21,870 nucleotides of DNA from Bacillota bacterium (lineage in GTDB: Bacteria; Bacillota; Clostridia; Tissierellales; Tissierellaceae). The stretch covers positions 1-21,870 of the forward strand of contig JAEWGC010000032.1 of assembly GCA_023388495.1 (NCBI GenBank), given 5' to 3'. This document shows positions 7,522 to 16,601 of this stretch, in pieces. The stretch's first letter is position 1. Each line of letters starts with the position of its first letter. The notes beneath the pieces were generated by a model that was not told the origin of the DNA, did not search any database, and saw only the letters and a program-made list of their open reading frames with translations. Position numbers and translations under genes: made by a program.

Positions 7522-8481
7522 ATGTCATTTTCAGCAACAACTAAAAATGAATTATCGAGAATACCTATAGCTGATAGTTGTTGCGCCATAGCGGAACTTG
7601 CGGCCCTTGTTAGGATGAATGGCACTATACAAATATCAGGGATGAAAAAGGTAAATTTAAAATTTACTACAGAAAATGCAGCTATTGCTAGAAGAATATT
7701 TTCGTTACTAAAGACCATCTATGATACTGAAGTTGAAGTTATGGTAAGAAGAAATAAACAGCTTAAAAAAAATAATAATTATTTAATAGTAATTAATAAT
7801 AAGGATATATCTAAAAAAATATTAGCAGATGTAGGATTTATTAGAGGAGAGGCAAGCTTTTTTAATCCTAACTTTATGATTCCAGAGGAGATAATAAAAA
7901 ATAGATGTTGTAAACGCTCCTATATTAGGGGTGCATTTTTAGGAGGAGGTTCCATTAGCAATCCAGAAAAGACATATCATTTGGAATTTGTAACTAGTAA
8001 TGAGGAACACGCCATGGATTTATCTAATGTGATCAATTCCTTTGGGCTAAATTCAAAGATTGTAACTAGGAAGGAAAATTATGTAGTATATATTAAAGAA
8101 GGCGAGCAGATAGTAGATCTATTAAACATAATAGGAGCACACCAAGCACTTTTAAAGCTTGAAGATATTCGAGTTTTAAAAAATGTAAGAAATAATATTA
8201 ATAGGATAGTAAATTGTGAAACTGCAAATCTAAGTAAAACCATAGATGCTTCAATGAGGCAAGTAGAAAGTATTAAATATATTGAAAGTACCATTGGTTT
8301 AGAAAAATTACCTGATGCCTTAAGAGAAATAGCAGAGCTTAGATTAGAATATAGTGATGCAAGTTTAAAGGAACTCGGTATGATGCTTAATCCACCAGTT
8401 GGGAAATCAGGAGTAAATCATAGATTTAGAAAAATAGAAGAACTAGCAGATAAATTGAGAGGAGATAGAGGAGATGTCTAG
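7522..8481 (+). CDS. whiA: DNA-binding protein WhiA
   Basis: A 319-residue WhiA-family protein. An N-terminal degenerate LAGLIDADG homing-endonuclease-like domain contains RSYIRGAFLGGGSIS and YHLEFVTSNEEHA. The C-terminal helix-turn-helix region contains ALREIAELRLEYSDASLKEL followed by PPVGKSGVNHRFRKIEELA. In Streptomyces WhiA is a sporulation regulator; in Bacillus it affects cell division and chromosome segregation. AATGGGGTGATTTC precedes the ATG, 22 bases after the Nudix gene, so the two are co-transcribed. The last eight bases overlap the next gene. Confidence 0.95.
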   Translation: MSFSATTKNELSRIPIADSCCAIAELAALVRMNGTIQISGMKKVNLKFTTENAAIARRIFSLLKTIYDTEVEVMVRRNKQLKKNNNYLIVINNKDISKKILADVGFIRGEASFFNPNFMIPEEIIKNRCCKRSYIRGAFLGGGSISNPEKTYHLEFVTSNEEHAMDLSNVINSFGLNSKIVTRKENYVVYIKEGEQIVDLLNIIGAHQALLKLEDIRVLKNVRNNINRIVNCETANLSKTIDASMRQVESIKYIESTIGLEKLPDALREIAELRLEYSDASLKELGMMLNPPVGKSGVNHRFRKIEELADKLRGDRGDV

Positions 8482-8860
8482 CATAATAATTACAAACAAC
8501 CCATATGTAAATGAAAAGTACAAGGATAAGATGGAGGTTATCTATAAGGATAATTTTAATTATATACAAATATTAGAATTTCTAAGAGATAAGATTCATG
8601 AAGGTCACCAATTACTTACTCATCCGCTGTCAGGTAGTATAAAACCAAATGAAACACCTTATAAAACTATTATGATTTCTAAAGAGAAAGGAAGTTTAGA
8701 TGGGCAAGGTGTGTTAATAGTTGAAGAAAGTATAGAAACAGCAAAGAAGTTCCAGTCAGATAAGCCTACTCCAGATTGGACTGAAAGAGTGTTAGATGAT
8801 TTTAGGGTTATAGATTTATCCCTAATAGAAAATGTAATTGATAAATTAGGACACAGATAA
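8474..8860 (+). CDS. grdX: GrdX-family protein
   Basis: A 128-residue protein that I recognise as GrdX-like from SIIITNNPYVNEKY at the N-terminus and EGHQLLTHPLSGSIKPNETPY at about residues 43-63. GrdX genes are found with glycine/sarcosine/betaine reductase operons in amino-acid-fermenting anaerobes, but the biochemical role is unknown to me. Here the ATG lies inside the end of whiA (8474-8481) with GGAGATAGAGGAG as ribosome binding site, so translation is coupled to WhiA rather than to a grd operon. The recognition is from remembered family sequence, so a database comparison would settle it. A strong terminator follows. Confidence 0.75.
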   Translation: MSSIIITNNPYVNEKYKDKMEVIYKDNFNYIQILEFLRDKIHEGHQLLTHPLSGSIKPNETPYKTIMISKEKGSLDGQGVLIVEESIETAKKFQSDKPTPDWTERVLDDFRVIDLSLIENVIDKLGHR

Positions 8861-8900
8861 TTTAACTTATAATGCAAATTTCACAATTAAAAGAATAAAT

Positions 8901-8933
8901 AATTTCCCTTAATGTAGGGAAATTTTCTTTTTT
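8901..8933 (+). terminator. Rho-independent terminator after grdX
   Basis: AATTTCCCT at 8901-8909 pairs perfectly with AGGGAAATT at 8916-8924 around a 6-base loop. The tail TTCTTTTTT follows. Confidence 0.9.
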
Positions 8934-8934
8934 G

Positions 8935-8943
8935 TGATAGAAT
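8935..8943 (+). promoter_or_regulatory. Possible extended -10 promoter of dnaE
   Basis: TGATAGAAT reads as an extended -10 (TG-N-TAGAAT) immediately after the grdX terminator and 34 bases before the dnaE start. No -35 match is evident. Confidence 0.35.
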
Positions 8944-8976
8944 ATATCTATGAAAGACAATAGAGAGGGATATTTT

Positions 8977-11900
8977 ATGATTTACAAAGATAAGTTTACT
9001 CACTTACATGTGCATACTGAATATAGCCTATTAGATGGATCTATTAAAATAAAGGATTTAATTTCTAGAGTTAAGGAATTAAATATGGACTCTATTGCCA
9101 TAACTGACCATGGTGCTATGTTTGGTGTTATTCAATTTTATAAAGAAGCTAAGAAACAAAAAATTAAGCCAATATTAGGCTCTGAGGTTTATGTAGCAGT
9201 AGATAAATATACTGATAGAGAACCAAAGGATAAAAACCAATACCATTTAGTGCTTCTTGCTGAAACTAATGAAGGTTATCAAAACTTGATGAAAATAGTA
9301 TCAGAAGCATATGTAAATGGATTTTATTATAAACCTAGGGTGGATCATACTATACTTAGAAAATATAGTAAAGGAATTATCGCATTATCTGCATGTTTAG
9401 GTGGGGAAGTATCACAACATATATTAAATAATAATGTAGAGAAGGCAAAGGAAATTGCATTAATATATAAGGATATATTTGGAGAGAACAATTTTTTTCT
9501 TGAAATTCAGGATTATGGACTTGAAGAACAAAGAAAAGTAAATAGAGAAATAATAAGGATTTCTAAGGAAACTAATATACCTTTAGTAGCTACTAATGAT
9601 GTCCATTATCTTAAAAAGGAAGATGCTGTAGTTCATGATGTATTATTATGTATACAGACAGGGAAAACAGTAGATGAAGAAGATCGAATGAAATTCCCTA
9701 CCAATGAGTTTTATCTTAAATCTCCTGAAGAAATGGAAAATATATTTGGAGCCAACTTAGATGCTTTAGAAAATACTGCATGGATTGCTGATAGATGTAA
9801 TGTAGAGTTGGATTTTGATACTTTACATTTACCGGAATATAAAGTTCCAGAAGGATATACAAATGAGGAATATCTTAGACATTTGACTAGAGAAGGACTA
9901 AAGGAAAGATATAAAGATATTACCGAGGAAATAGAGGATAGATTTAATTATGAGTTTAATACCATTATTCAAATGGGATATACTGACTACTTCCTTATAG
10001 TATGGGATTTTATAAAATTTGCTAAGGATAATGGAATAATGGTAGGACCTGGAAGGGGCTCCGCTGCAGGTAGTATTGTATCCTATGCATTAGGTATCAT
10101 AGATATAGATCCCTTAGAATACGGGTTATTATTTGAAAGATTTTTAAATCCTGAGAGAGTATCTATGCCTGATATAGATATAGATTTTTGTTATGAGAGA
10201 CGTGAAGAGGTTATTCAATATGTAGTAGATAAATATGGAATAGACCATGTTGCCCAGATAGTTACCTTTGGTACAATGGCAGCCCGTGGTGCCATAAGAG
10301 ATGTAGGCAGAGCAATAAATATGCCCTATGGTCAGGTAGATTTCATAGCCAAGCAAATTCCCATGGAGTTAGGCATGACAATATCTAAGGCTTTAGAGGT
10401 AAACAAGGTATTAAGAGATGCCTACTATGATGATGAAGAGGTTGAGAACCTTATAGAGTTGGCTAAGGCAGTGGAAGGACTTCCTAGACATACATCTACC
10501 CATGCAGCAGGAGTAGTTATATCTAAGGAGCCAGTGACAAACTATGTACCTTTACTAAAAAATGGAGATGCAATAGCTACACAGTTTAATATGATAGAGT
10601 TAGAGGAATTGGGACTTCTCAAGATGGACTTTTTAGGTCTTAGGACTTTGACCGTAATAAGGGATGCAGTTAATTTAATAGAGGAAAATTATGGCATTGA
10701 AATTGATTTTAATAAAATTAACTATGAAGATCCATCTGTACTTGAAATGTTTGCTAAGGCTGAGACATTAGGTATATTTCAATTTGAGTCTCCAGGGATG
10801 AGAGCATTTTTGAAGGAGTTAAAACCTAATGTATTTGAAAACCTCATAGCGGCTAACTCTCTTTTTAGACCTGGGCCTATGAATCAAATACCTAAATTTG
10901 TTGCATGTAAACATGATCCATCAAGGATAGAATACTTACATCCAAAGCTAGAGAATATTCTTGATGTAACCTATGGATGTATCGTATATCAAGAACAGGT
11001 AATGCAAATAGTTAGAGACATTGGCGGATATTCCATGGGAAGGGCGGATTTGGTAAGGCGTGCCATGGGTAAAAAGAAGATGGACGTAATGGAAGAAGAA
11101 AGAAGAAACTTCATCTATGGTCAGATTGATGAAAATGGAGATGTTATTTTATCAGGTGCCATAAGAAATGGAGTAGATGAAAAATCCGCATCTAAGATTT
11201 ACGATTTAATGATAGATTTCGCTAATTATGCATTTAACAAGAGCCATTCGGCTGCATATGCAATAGTAGCTTATAGAACTGCTTGGCTAAAACACTATTA
11301 TCCTGTAGAGTTTATGGCAGCCCTCATATCTTCAGTTATGGGAAATACTAACCAGGTATCCCTTTATATACAGGAATGCAAACGACTTGGAATAGAAATA
11401 TTATCTCCTGATATAAACGAATCCTATAATAAATTCACTGTTTCAGAAGGTAAAATTCGCTTTGGACTTTCTGCTGTTAAAAATGTAGGAGAAAACTTTA
11501 TAAGGGCAATGGTCAAGGCTAGAAAAACAGAAAAATTTAGAAGTTTTACTGATTTTATTGAAAAAATTGAAAAAGTAGATTCATCTGTAATGAATAAAAG
11601 AGCGGTTGAATCTTTGATAAAATGCGGTGCAATGGATAGTCTAGGAGCAAATAGGGCACAGTTATTATCCATATTTGAGAAGACTATAGATGGAATACAT
11701 GCTGATAGAAAGAGAAATATAGAGGGACAATTTTCTATATTTGACGCAATAGAAGATAATAACCTTAAGGACAATTTACCTGATTTAAAAGAATTTCCAC
11801 AAAATATGTTACTTACTATGGAAAAAGAAATGGTAGGTATATATATATCTGGACATCCTCTAGAACCATACAAATCAGAAATACAAAAGGTTTCCACTAT

Positions 11901-12453
11901 AACCACTTTTGATTTAAGAAACATTGGAGAAGAAATCAGTGGGGAACTAGATGGGCCAAAGGATGGAGAGAGAATAGTCATTGGTGGTATAATTGTTGAA
12001 AAGAAGAACATGATAACTAAAAACAATAATATGATGGCATTTATTACATTAGAAGATTTATATGGTACAATTGAATGTATAGTATTTCCGACTACATTTG
12101 AAAGATACAATAAATATTTAAAAGAAGACGGATTAGTTATTATAGAAGGTAAGATTAGCGTATCTGAAGTAGAGGAGCCAAAAATAATTGTTGAGAAAAT
12201 ATCTGAGTTAAATACGTACAAACGAGGAAAGATATATCTAAAGATATCTTCTAATAGCTCCATTGATACTTTTGATAGAATTAAAAACATTTTAAAAAAA
12301 TATAGTGGAGACAGCCCAGTATATCTATATTTAGAAAAGGAAAAGAAAACTGTAGTAGCAGATAGAACTTTATGGATTGATATTAATGATAATAATGCTA
12401 TTACAGAATTACAAAATTTCCTTGGAGAAGATTCAGTGAAGATTATGACCTAA
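8977..12453 (+). CDS. dnaE: DNA polymerase III alpha subunit, DnaE type
   Basis: A 1158-residue replicative-type polymerase. The N-terminal PHP domain keeps a full set of metal ligands: His11, His13, Asp20, His45, Glu70, His90, Cys140, Asp208 and His210. The polymerase core has GPGRGSAAGSIVSY, the catalytic Asp399 and Asp401 in PDIDIDF, and Asp551 in KMDFLGL. GIFQFESPGM and RPGPM follow. A C-terminal OB domain (about residues 995-1070, IVIGGIIVEKKN to TTFERY) completes the standard layout. In Firmicutes DnaE usually works beside PolC in lagging-strand synthesis. GAGAGGGATATTTT favours the ATG at 8977; an in-frame ATG at 8950 would add nine residues. It begins the run towards the glycolytic genes. 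Confidence 0.97.
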   Translation: MIYKDKFTHLHVHTEYSLLDGSIKIKDLISRVKELNMDSIAITDHGAMFGVIQFYKEAKKQKIKPILGSEVYVAVDKYTDREPKDKNQYHLVLLAETNEGYQNLMKIVSEAYVNGFYYKPRVDHTILRKYSKGIIALSACLGGEVSQHILNNNVEKAKEIALIYKDIFGENNFFLEIQDYGLEEQRKVNREIIRISKETNIPLVATNDVHYLKKEDAVVHDVLLCIQTGKTVDEEDRMKFPTNEFYLKSPEEMENIFGANLDALENTAWIADRCNVELDFDTLHLPEYKVPEGYTNEEYLRHLTREGLKERYKDITEEIEDRFNYEFNTIIQMGYTDYFLIVWDFIKFAKDNGIMVGPGRGSAAGSIVSYALGIIDIDPLEYGLLFERFLNPERVSMPDIDIDFCYERREEVIQYVVDKYGIDHVAQIVTFGTMAARGAIRDVGRAINMPYGQVDFIAKQIPMELGMTISKALEVNKVLRDAYYDDEEVENLIELAKAVEGLPRHTSTHAAGVVISKEPVTNYVPLLKNGDAIATQFNMIELEELGLLKMDFLGLRTLTVIRDAVNLIEENYGIEIDFNKINYEDPSVLEMFAKAETLGIFQFESPGMRAFLKELKPNVFENLIAANSLFRPGPMNQIPKFVACKHDPSRIEYLHPKLENILDVTYGCIVYQEQVMQIVRDIGGYSMGRADLVRRAMGKKKMDVMEEERRNFIYGQIDENGDVILSGAIRNGVDEKSASKIYDLMIDFANYAFNKSHSAAYAIVAYRTAWLKHYYPVEFMAALISSVMGNTNQVSLYIQECKRLGIEILSPDINESYNKFTVSEGKIRFGLSAVKNVGENFIRAMVKARKTEKFRSFTDFIEKIEKVDSSVMNKRAVESLIKCGAMDSLGANRAQLLSIFEKTIDGIHADRKRNIEGQFSIFDAIEDNNLKDNLPDLKEFPQNMLLTMEKEMVGIYISGHPLEPYKSEIQKVSTITTFDLRNIGEEISGELDGPKDGERIVIGGIIVEKKNMITKNNNMMAFITLEDLYGTIECIVFPTTFERYNKYLKEDGLVIIEGKISVSEVEEPKIIVEKISELNTYKRGKIYLKISSNSSIDTFDRIKNILKKYSGDSPVYLYLEKEKKTVVADRTLWIDINDNNAITELQNFLGEDSVKIMT

Positions 12454-12550
12454 CCCGATGAACGATAGTGAGTCGTAGGTAGGTCAAACGCAATAAGCAC
12501 CAAATCTATGCGACCGTAGGGAGCAAATAGATTTGAGTTGCGAAACTGCG
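12447..12550 (+). repeat. Structured, palindrome-rich repeat-like element between dnaE and the next gene
   Basis: This stretch has higher GC than its surroundings and contains several inverted repeats. GACCTA (12447-12452, covering the dnaE stop) pairs with TAGGTC (12480-12485). CAAATCTAT (12501-12509) pairs perfectly with ATAGATTTG (12527-12535). CGCAA (12489-12493) pairs with TTGCG (12538-12542) as an outer stem. The wording (GTGAGTCGTAGG, GCGACCGTAGGGAGCAA, TTGCGAAACTGCGGAAT) resembles short dispersed palindromic elements of Clostridia. Only one full copy is in this window, so dispersal is not shown here. It could instead be a structured leader for the next gene. Confidence 0.5.
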
Positions 12551-12597
12551 GAATTAAATAAATTTTAATTCTTAATTGAAAGAGGGAGTGCTAAAGT

Positions 12598-12792
12598 ATG
12601 TGGACAGCTGTTTATATGGCTACAGGATTAGAAAATGCACAGGAGGTAGAAAAGAAACTTAAAAGAGAAGGTTTCTTAGTGAAAATAAAATACTTTGCTC
12701 AAGAAGGAGAAGATGAACTCTATGAAATAATGGCTCCAGAATTTGAAGCAGATGATGTGCAAGAAGCCATGATAGAACTGGGAATAATTTAG
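12598..12792 (+). CDS. Small conserved protein, DUF2007-like
   Basis: A 64-residue soluble protein beginning MWTAVYMATGLENAQEVEKKL. It has a beta-alpha-beta look: a short strand, a helix with alternating Lys/Glu, a strand (FLVKIKY), then YEIMAPEFEADDVQEAMIEL. The layout resembles the small ferredoxin-like DUF2007 signalling domain. The exact family is uncertain and the function is unknown. AGAGGGAGTG lies about nine bases before the ATG. It sits 23 bases before pfkA, a position where Clostridia often have a small protein like this, so co-transcription with the glycolytic genes is likely. Confidence 0.75.
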   Translation: MWTAVYMATGLENAQEVEKKLKREGFLVKIKYFAQEGEDELYEIMAPEFEADDVQEAMIELGII

Positions 12793-12815
12793 TTTGCAAA
12801 TAAGGGGGAGTATTT

Positions 12816-13775
12816 ATGAAGACTATAGGAGTGCTAACTAGTGGGGGAGACGCCCCAGGTATGAATGCTGCTATTAGGGCAGTAGTTAGAGCAGGTATAT
12901 TTAATGGTTTTAGAATGATGGGAATAAGGCAAGGATATAGCGGTTTGATAAATGGCGATATAGATGATATGAATCTTTCATCTGTTGCAGATATAATACA
13001 TAGAGGCGGAACTATGCTTAGATCTGCTAGATCAGATGAATTTAAAACAAAGGAAGGTTTTAAAAAAGCATTGAATGTATTAAAGGTTTTTGGCATAGAT
13101 GGCCTAGTGGTATTAGGTGGTGATGGAACCCTTAAGGGTGCTAGGGAATTATCAAATGCTGGAATACCAACAATTGGTATCCCTTGTACAATTGATAATG
13201 ATTGTGGATTTTCTGATTTTACTATTGGTTTTTTTACAGCTGTAGAAACTGTAGTAGATGCTATATCTAAAATTAGAGATACTTCTACATCCCATGGTAG
13301 GGCTAATGTCATAGAGGTAATGGGGAGACACTGTGGTGATATTGCACTATATGCAGGTCTAGCAGGTGGTGCTGAAAGTATAATAGTTCCAGAGGTAGAA
13401 TTTAATATAGATGAAGTGTGTAAAAAGGCAATTCAAGGTAAAAACAGAGGAAAACTACATCATATAATTGTTTTGGCTGAGGGAGTAGGTAATGCTTATG
13501 ATGTATCTAAATCTATCGAAGAAAAGACAGGAATAGATACTAGAGTTACAATTCTAGGATATATTCAAAGGGGAGGTACTCCAACATCCTATGATAGAAT
13601 TATAGCTAGTGAGATGGGAAGTAGGGCTATAGAATTATTAAAAGAAGGAAAATCTGGAAGAGCATTGGGGATTAAATGCAATCAGATAATGGATATGGAT
13701 ATAAATGAAGCATTGGAAATAAAGAAGGAATTTAATGTTGAAATGTACAATACTGCAAGAATATTGTCTATATAA
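12816..13775 (+). CDS. pfkA: ATP-dependent 6-phosphofructokinase
   Basis: A 319-residue enzyme that phosphorylates fructose 6-phosphate in glycolysis. It aligns without gaps to E. coli PfkA numbering around the active site: SGGDAPGMNAAIR at 9-21, GGDG at 101-104 with Gly104 (the ATP-type residue; pyrophosphate enzymes have Asp), and TIDND at 125-129 with catalytic Asp127. The fructose-phosphate site MGRHCGDIALYAGLA is intact. Residue 124 is Cys where ATP enzymes usually have Gly and pyrophosphate enzymes Lys, and the following loop is CGFSD instead of the common x-x-GTD. ATP use is therefore likely but not certain. AAGGGGGAG precedes the ATG. It is followed by pyk after 45 bases. Confidence 0.95.
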   Translation: MKTIGVLTSGGDAPGMNAAIRAVVRAGIFNGFRMMGIRQGYSGLINGDIDDMNLSSVADIIHRGGTMLRSARSDEFKTKEGFKKALNVLKVFGIDGLVVLGGDGTLKGARELSNAGIPTIGIPCTIDNDCGFSDFTIGFFTAVETVVDAISKIRDTSTSHGRANVIEVMGRHCGDIALYAGLAGGAESIIVPEVEFNIDEVCKKAIQGKNRGKLHHIIVLAEGVGNAYDVSKSIEEKTGIDTRVTILGYIQRGGTPTSYDRIIASEMGSRAIELLKEGKSGRALGIKCNQIMDMDINEALEIKKEFNVEMYNTARILSI

Positions 13776-13820
13776 TGTAAGGAATTAAGTATTCATAATT
13801 AGCCTAAAGGAGGAAGTAAT

Positions 13821-15578
13821 ATGAAAAAAACAAAAATAGTATGTACAATAGGACCAGCATCAGAATCTGAAAGGGTCCTTAAGGAATTATTCTTGAATGG
13901 ATTAAATGTTTGTAGATTAAACTTTTCCCATGGAAGCCACGAGGAACATAAGAAAAGAATAGATAATATAAAGAAGGTTAGAGAAGAACTGGGGATGCCT
14001 ATAGGTATTATGTTAGATACTAAGGGGCCTGAAATAAGACTTGGAGATTTTAAGGATGGAACTATAGAAATAATAGAAGGAGATATATTCACCTTAACTA
14101 CTAGAGATATATTAGGAGATAAAGACATAGTTTCTATTTCATATTCTGGTTTACCTAATGATGTTGAAAAAGATGGTAGAATTCTAATAGATGATGGATT
14201 AGTGGAATTTAAGGTATTAGAAATAGTTGATGGAACAGACATAAAATGTATAGCATTAAATAATGGAACACTTAAAAATCACAAGGGTGTAAATGTACCT
14301 AATGTAAAAATTAATCTACCAGCAATTACTAAAAAAGATGTAGATGATATATTATTCGGTATTGAGAATGGGATTGACTTTATTGCTGCCTCCTTTGTTA
14401 GAAAAGCATCTGATGTTCTAGAAATAAGAAGGATATTAGAAGAAAATAATGCAGATTTTATAGAGATAATTTCAAAGATAGAAAACCAGGAAGGTGTAGA
14501 TAATATTGATGAAATACTTGCTGCATCTGATGGAATAATGGTAGCTAGAGGAGACCTAGGTGTTGAGATACAAACGGAAGAGATGCCTCTTGTACAAAAG
14601 GAATTAATTAAAAAATCAAATATGGCAGGAAAGCCAGTTATTACAGCAACTCAAATGCTTGACTCTATGATGAGAAATCCTAGACCAACTAGAGCCGAGG
14701 TAACGGATGTTGCTAATGCCATTCTAGATGGAAGCAGTGCTATTATGCTATCTGGAGAAACAGCAGCAGGTAAATATCCTCTTGAATCTGTAAAGACTAT
14801 GTATAATATAGCTATAAGAACAGAGGAATCACTAGATTATGGTCATATATTAAGTTCAAAGGTAGCAATTACCGAAGTATCTACAACTAATGCCATAGGG
14901 AAGGCTACTTGTACTACAGCTATGGATTTAGGTGCATCTGCTATAATTACAGCTACTTCTTCAGGCTATACATCTAAGGCTATATCTAAGTTTAGACCAA
15001 AATCACCTATAATAGCTGCAACAACTACAGAATCCGTTATGAGGAGATTATCCTTAGTATGGGGTGTTTATCCAGTATTATCACCTTATAGCAATTCGAC
15101 AGATGATGTAATCGAATTATCTATTCAATCAGCAGTAGATAAGGGATATGTAAAGGAAGGAGATTTAGTTGTTATAACAGCTGGAATCCCAGTAGGCACT
15201 TCTGGATCAACTAACCTTATAAAAGTACACACCATAGGAAAAGTATTGCTGAAGGGAATGGGAATTGGTAAGGAGTCAACATTAGGTAGAGTATGTATTG
15301 CCAATAATATTGAAGAATTGATAGAAAAGTTTAAGGACGGAGATGTTATAGTTAGCAAAGATACTGACAGGGAAATGGTAAAATTCATGGAAAGAGCATC
15401 AGCTATTATTACGGAGCAGGGAGGACTCACATCCCATGCAGCTATTGTAGGATTAAACTTAGGTAAACCAACTATAGTAGGTGCAGAGGATGCTACAAGT
15501 ATATTGGTAGATGGAGATATGGTTACAGTAGATAGTACAACAGGCCTTGTATACAAAGGAGAAGCTAGAGTTTTATAA
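13821..15578 (+). CDS. pyk: Pyruvate kinase with C-terminal PEP-utiliser-like domain
   Basis: A 585-residue enzyme converting PEP and ADP to pyruvate and ATP. The N-terminal barrel has KIVCTIGPAS, NFSHGSHEEH, LDTKGPEIR, the catalytic region EIISKIENQEGVDNIDEI, MVARGDLGVEI, and KPVITATQMLDSMMRNPRPTRAEV with the potassium/Mg-site residues in place. After the regulatory C domain (about residue 470) there is an extra domain with IITEQGGLTSHAAIVGLNLGKPTIVG, the His-containing motif of PEP-utilising enzymes. It is the same architecture as Bacillus/Geobacillus pyruvate kinase, which is also about 585 residues. AAAGGAGGAAGTAAT precedes the ATG. It lies in an operon with pfkA and is followed within 12 bases by the aldo/keto reductase gene. 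Confidence 0.97.
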   Translation: MKKTKIVCTIGPASESERVLKELFLNGLNVCRLNFSHGSHEEHKKRIDNIKKVREELGMPIGIMLDTKGPEIRLGDFKDGTIEIIEGDIFTLTTRDILGDKDIVSISYSGLPNDVEKDGRILIDDGLVEFKVLEIVDGTDIKCIALNNGTLKNHKGVNVPNVKINLPAITKKDVDDILFGIENGIDFIAASFVRKASDVLEIRRILEENNADFIEIISKIENQEGVDNIDEILAASDGIMVARGDLGVEIQTEEMPLVQKELIKKSNMAGKPVITATQMLDSMMRNPRPTRAEVTDVANAILDGSSAIMLSGETAAGKYPLESVKTMYNIAIRTEESLDYGHILSSKVAITEVSTTNAIGKATCTTAMDLGASAIITATSSGYTSKAISKFRPKSPIIAATTTESVMRRLSLVWGVYPVLSPYSNSTDDVIELSIQSAVDKGYVKEGDLVVITAGIPVGTSGSTNLIKVHTIGKVLLKGMGIGKESTLGRVCIANNIEELIEKFKDGDVIVSKDTDREMVKFMERASAIITEQGGLTSHAAIVGLNLGKPTIVGAEDATSILVDGDMVTVDSTTGLVYKGEARVL

Positions 15579-15590
15579 GGGGGAATCACA

Positions 15591-16601
15591 GTGGAAAAAA
15601 GAGTGCTTGGGAAAACTAATTTTGAAGTGTCTGTAATTGGATTTGGTGGAATACCTATTCAAAGGGTAGATGGTGAAATGGCAGAAAAACTTCTTCAAGA
15701 AGCATATGATAAGGGTATAAACTTTATAGACACTGCTAGAGGATATAACGAATCTGAAAGTTTAATAGGCGAGGCCTTAGAAAAAATAGGTAGAGATAAA
15801 TTTATTTTAGCTACTAAGTCTATGAAAAGAGACTATGCTGGAATGATTGATGAACTAAAGATTAGTTTGGAGAATCTTAAAACTGATTATATAGATTTAT
15901 TTCAATTTCATAATATTAGAAGCTTTGAGGAATTAGATATTATATTAGGTGAGAATGGGGCACTTAGGGCATTAAAAGAAGCAAAGGAAAAGGGAATCAT
16001 AAAAAAAATAGGTATAACATCCCATAGTCCTGAAATACTAGATAAAGCAATAGATACAGGGGAGTTTTCTACAATACAATGTCCATATAACCCTGTTGAA
16101 CGTCAAGCAGAAAAAGTATTTAAAAAGGCTAAGGAGATGAATATTGGGGTAATAGTTATGAAGCCCTTGGCAGGAGGAGCAATTACCAAAGGAGAATTAT
16201 CCCTTAGATTTATAGTGGACAATCCTAATGTATCTGTAGTTATTCCAGGAATGGATACATTAGAACAAGTAAGCTCCAATGCACAGGTAGGTATTCATAA
16301 GAGGAAGTTGACAGCTGAGGAAGAATCGCAATTAATGGAAGAGGCAAATTCACTAGGATCTGAATTCTGTAGAAGATGTGGATATTGCCTACCTTGTCCT
16401 CAAAACATAGATATACCAGTCCAATTTTTAATGGAAGGTTATTATACTAGATACAACTTAAAAGAATGGGCGCAGTCAAGATATGATGCCATGGAAAAAA
16501 GAGCAACTCATTGTGTAGAATGTGGACTTTGTGAAAGTAAATGTCCTTATAATCTTCCAATAAGAAAGATGCTTAAGAATGTAGTAGCCAAATTAGGATA
16601 G
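15591..16601 (+). CDS. Aldo/keto reductase with C-terminal iron-sulfur cluster domain
   Basis: A 336-residue protein. The N-terminal barrel has the aldo/keto reductase tetrad Asp47 and Tyr52 (DTARGYNE), Lys76 (ATKS) and His107 (FQFHN). The C-terminus carries two cysteine clusters: CRRCGYCLPCP (C-x2-C-x2-C-x2-C-P) and CVECGLCESKCP (C-x2-C-x2-C-x3-C-P), the latter a ferredoxin-type [4Fe-4S] motif. Such fused reductases are common in anaerobes and probably couple ferredoxin-like electron transfer to carbonyl reduction; the substrate is unknown. Translation starts at GTG, preceded by AAGGGGGAAT. It shares the pyk transcript and ends in a terminator. Confidence 0.92.
   Translation: MEKRVLGKTNFEVSVIGFGGIPIQRVDGEMAEKLLQEAYDKGINFIDTARGYNESESLIGEALEKIGRDKFILATKSMKRDYAGMIDELKISLENLKTDYIDLFQFHNIRSFEELDIILGENGALRALKEAKEKGIIKKIGITSHSPEILDKAIDTGEFSTIQCPYNPVERQAEKVFKKAKEMNIGVIVMKPLAGGAITKGELSLRFIVDNPNVSVVIPGMDTLEQVSSNAQVGIHKRKLTAEEESQLMEEANSLGSEFCRRCGYCLPCPQNIDIPVQFLMEGYYTRYNLKEWAQSRYDAMEKRATHCVECGLCESKCPYNLPIRKMLKNVVAKLG

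Noticed and set aside
11424..12290. A 288-codon minus-strand frame inside dnaE
   Set aside because: It is antisense to a strongly conserved polymerase region and its translation is low-complexity hydrophobic, as expected from a shadow frame.
12659..13312. A 217-codon minus-strand frame across the small protein gene and pfkA
   Set aside because: It is the shadow of two real genes with good ribosome binding sites on the plus strand.
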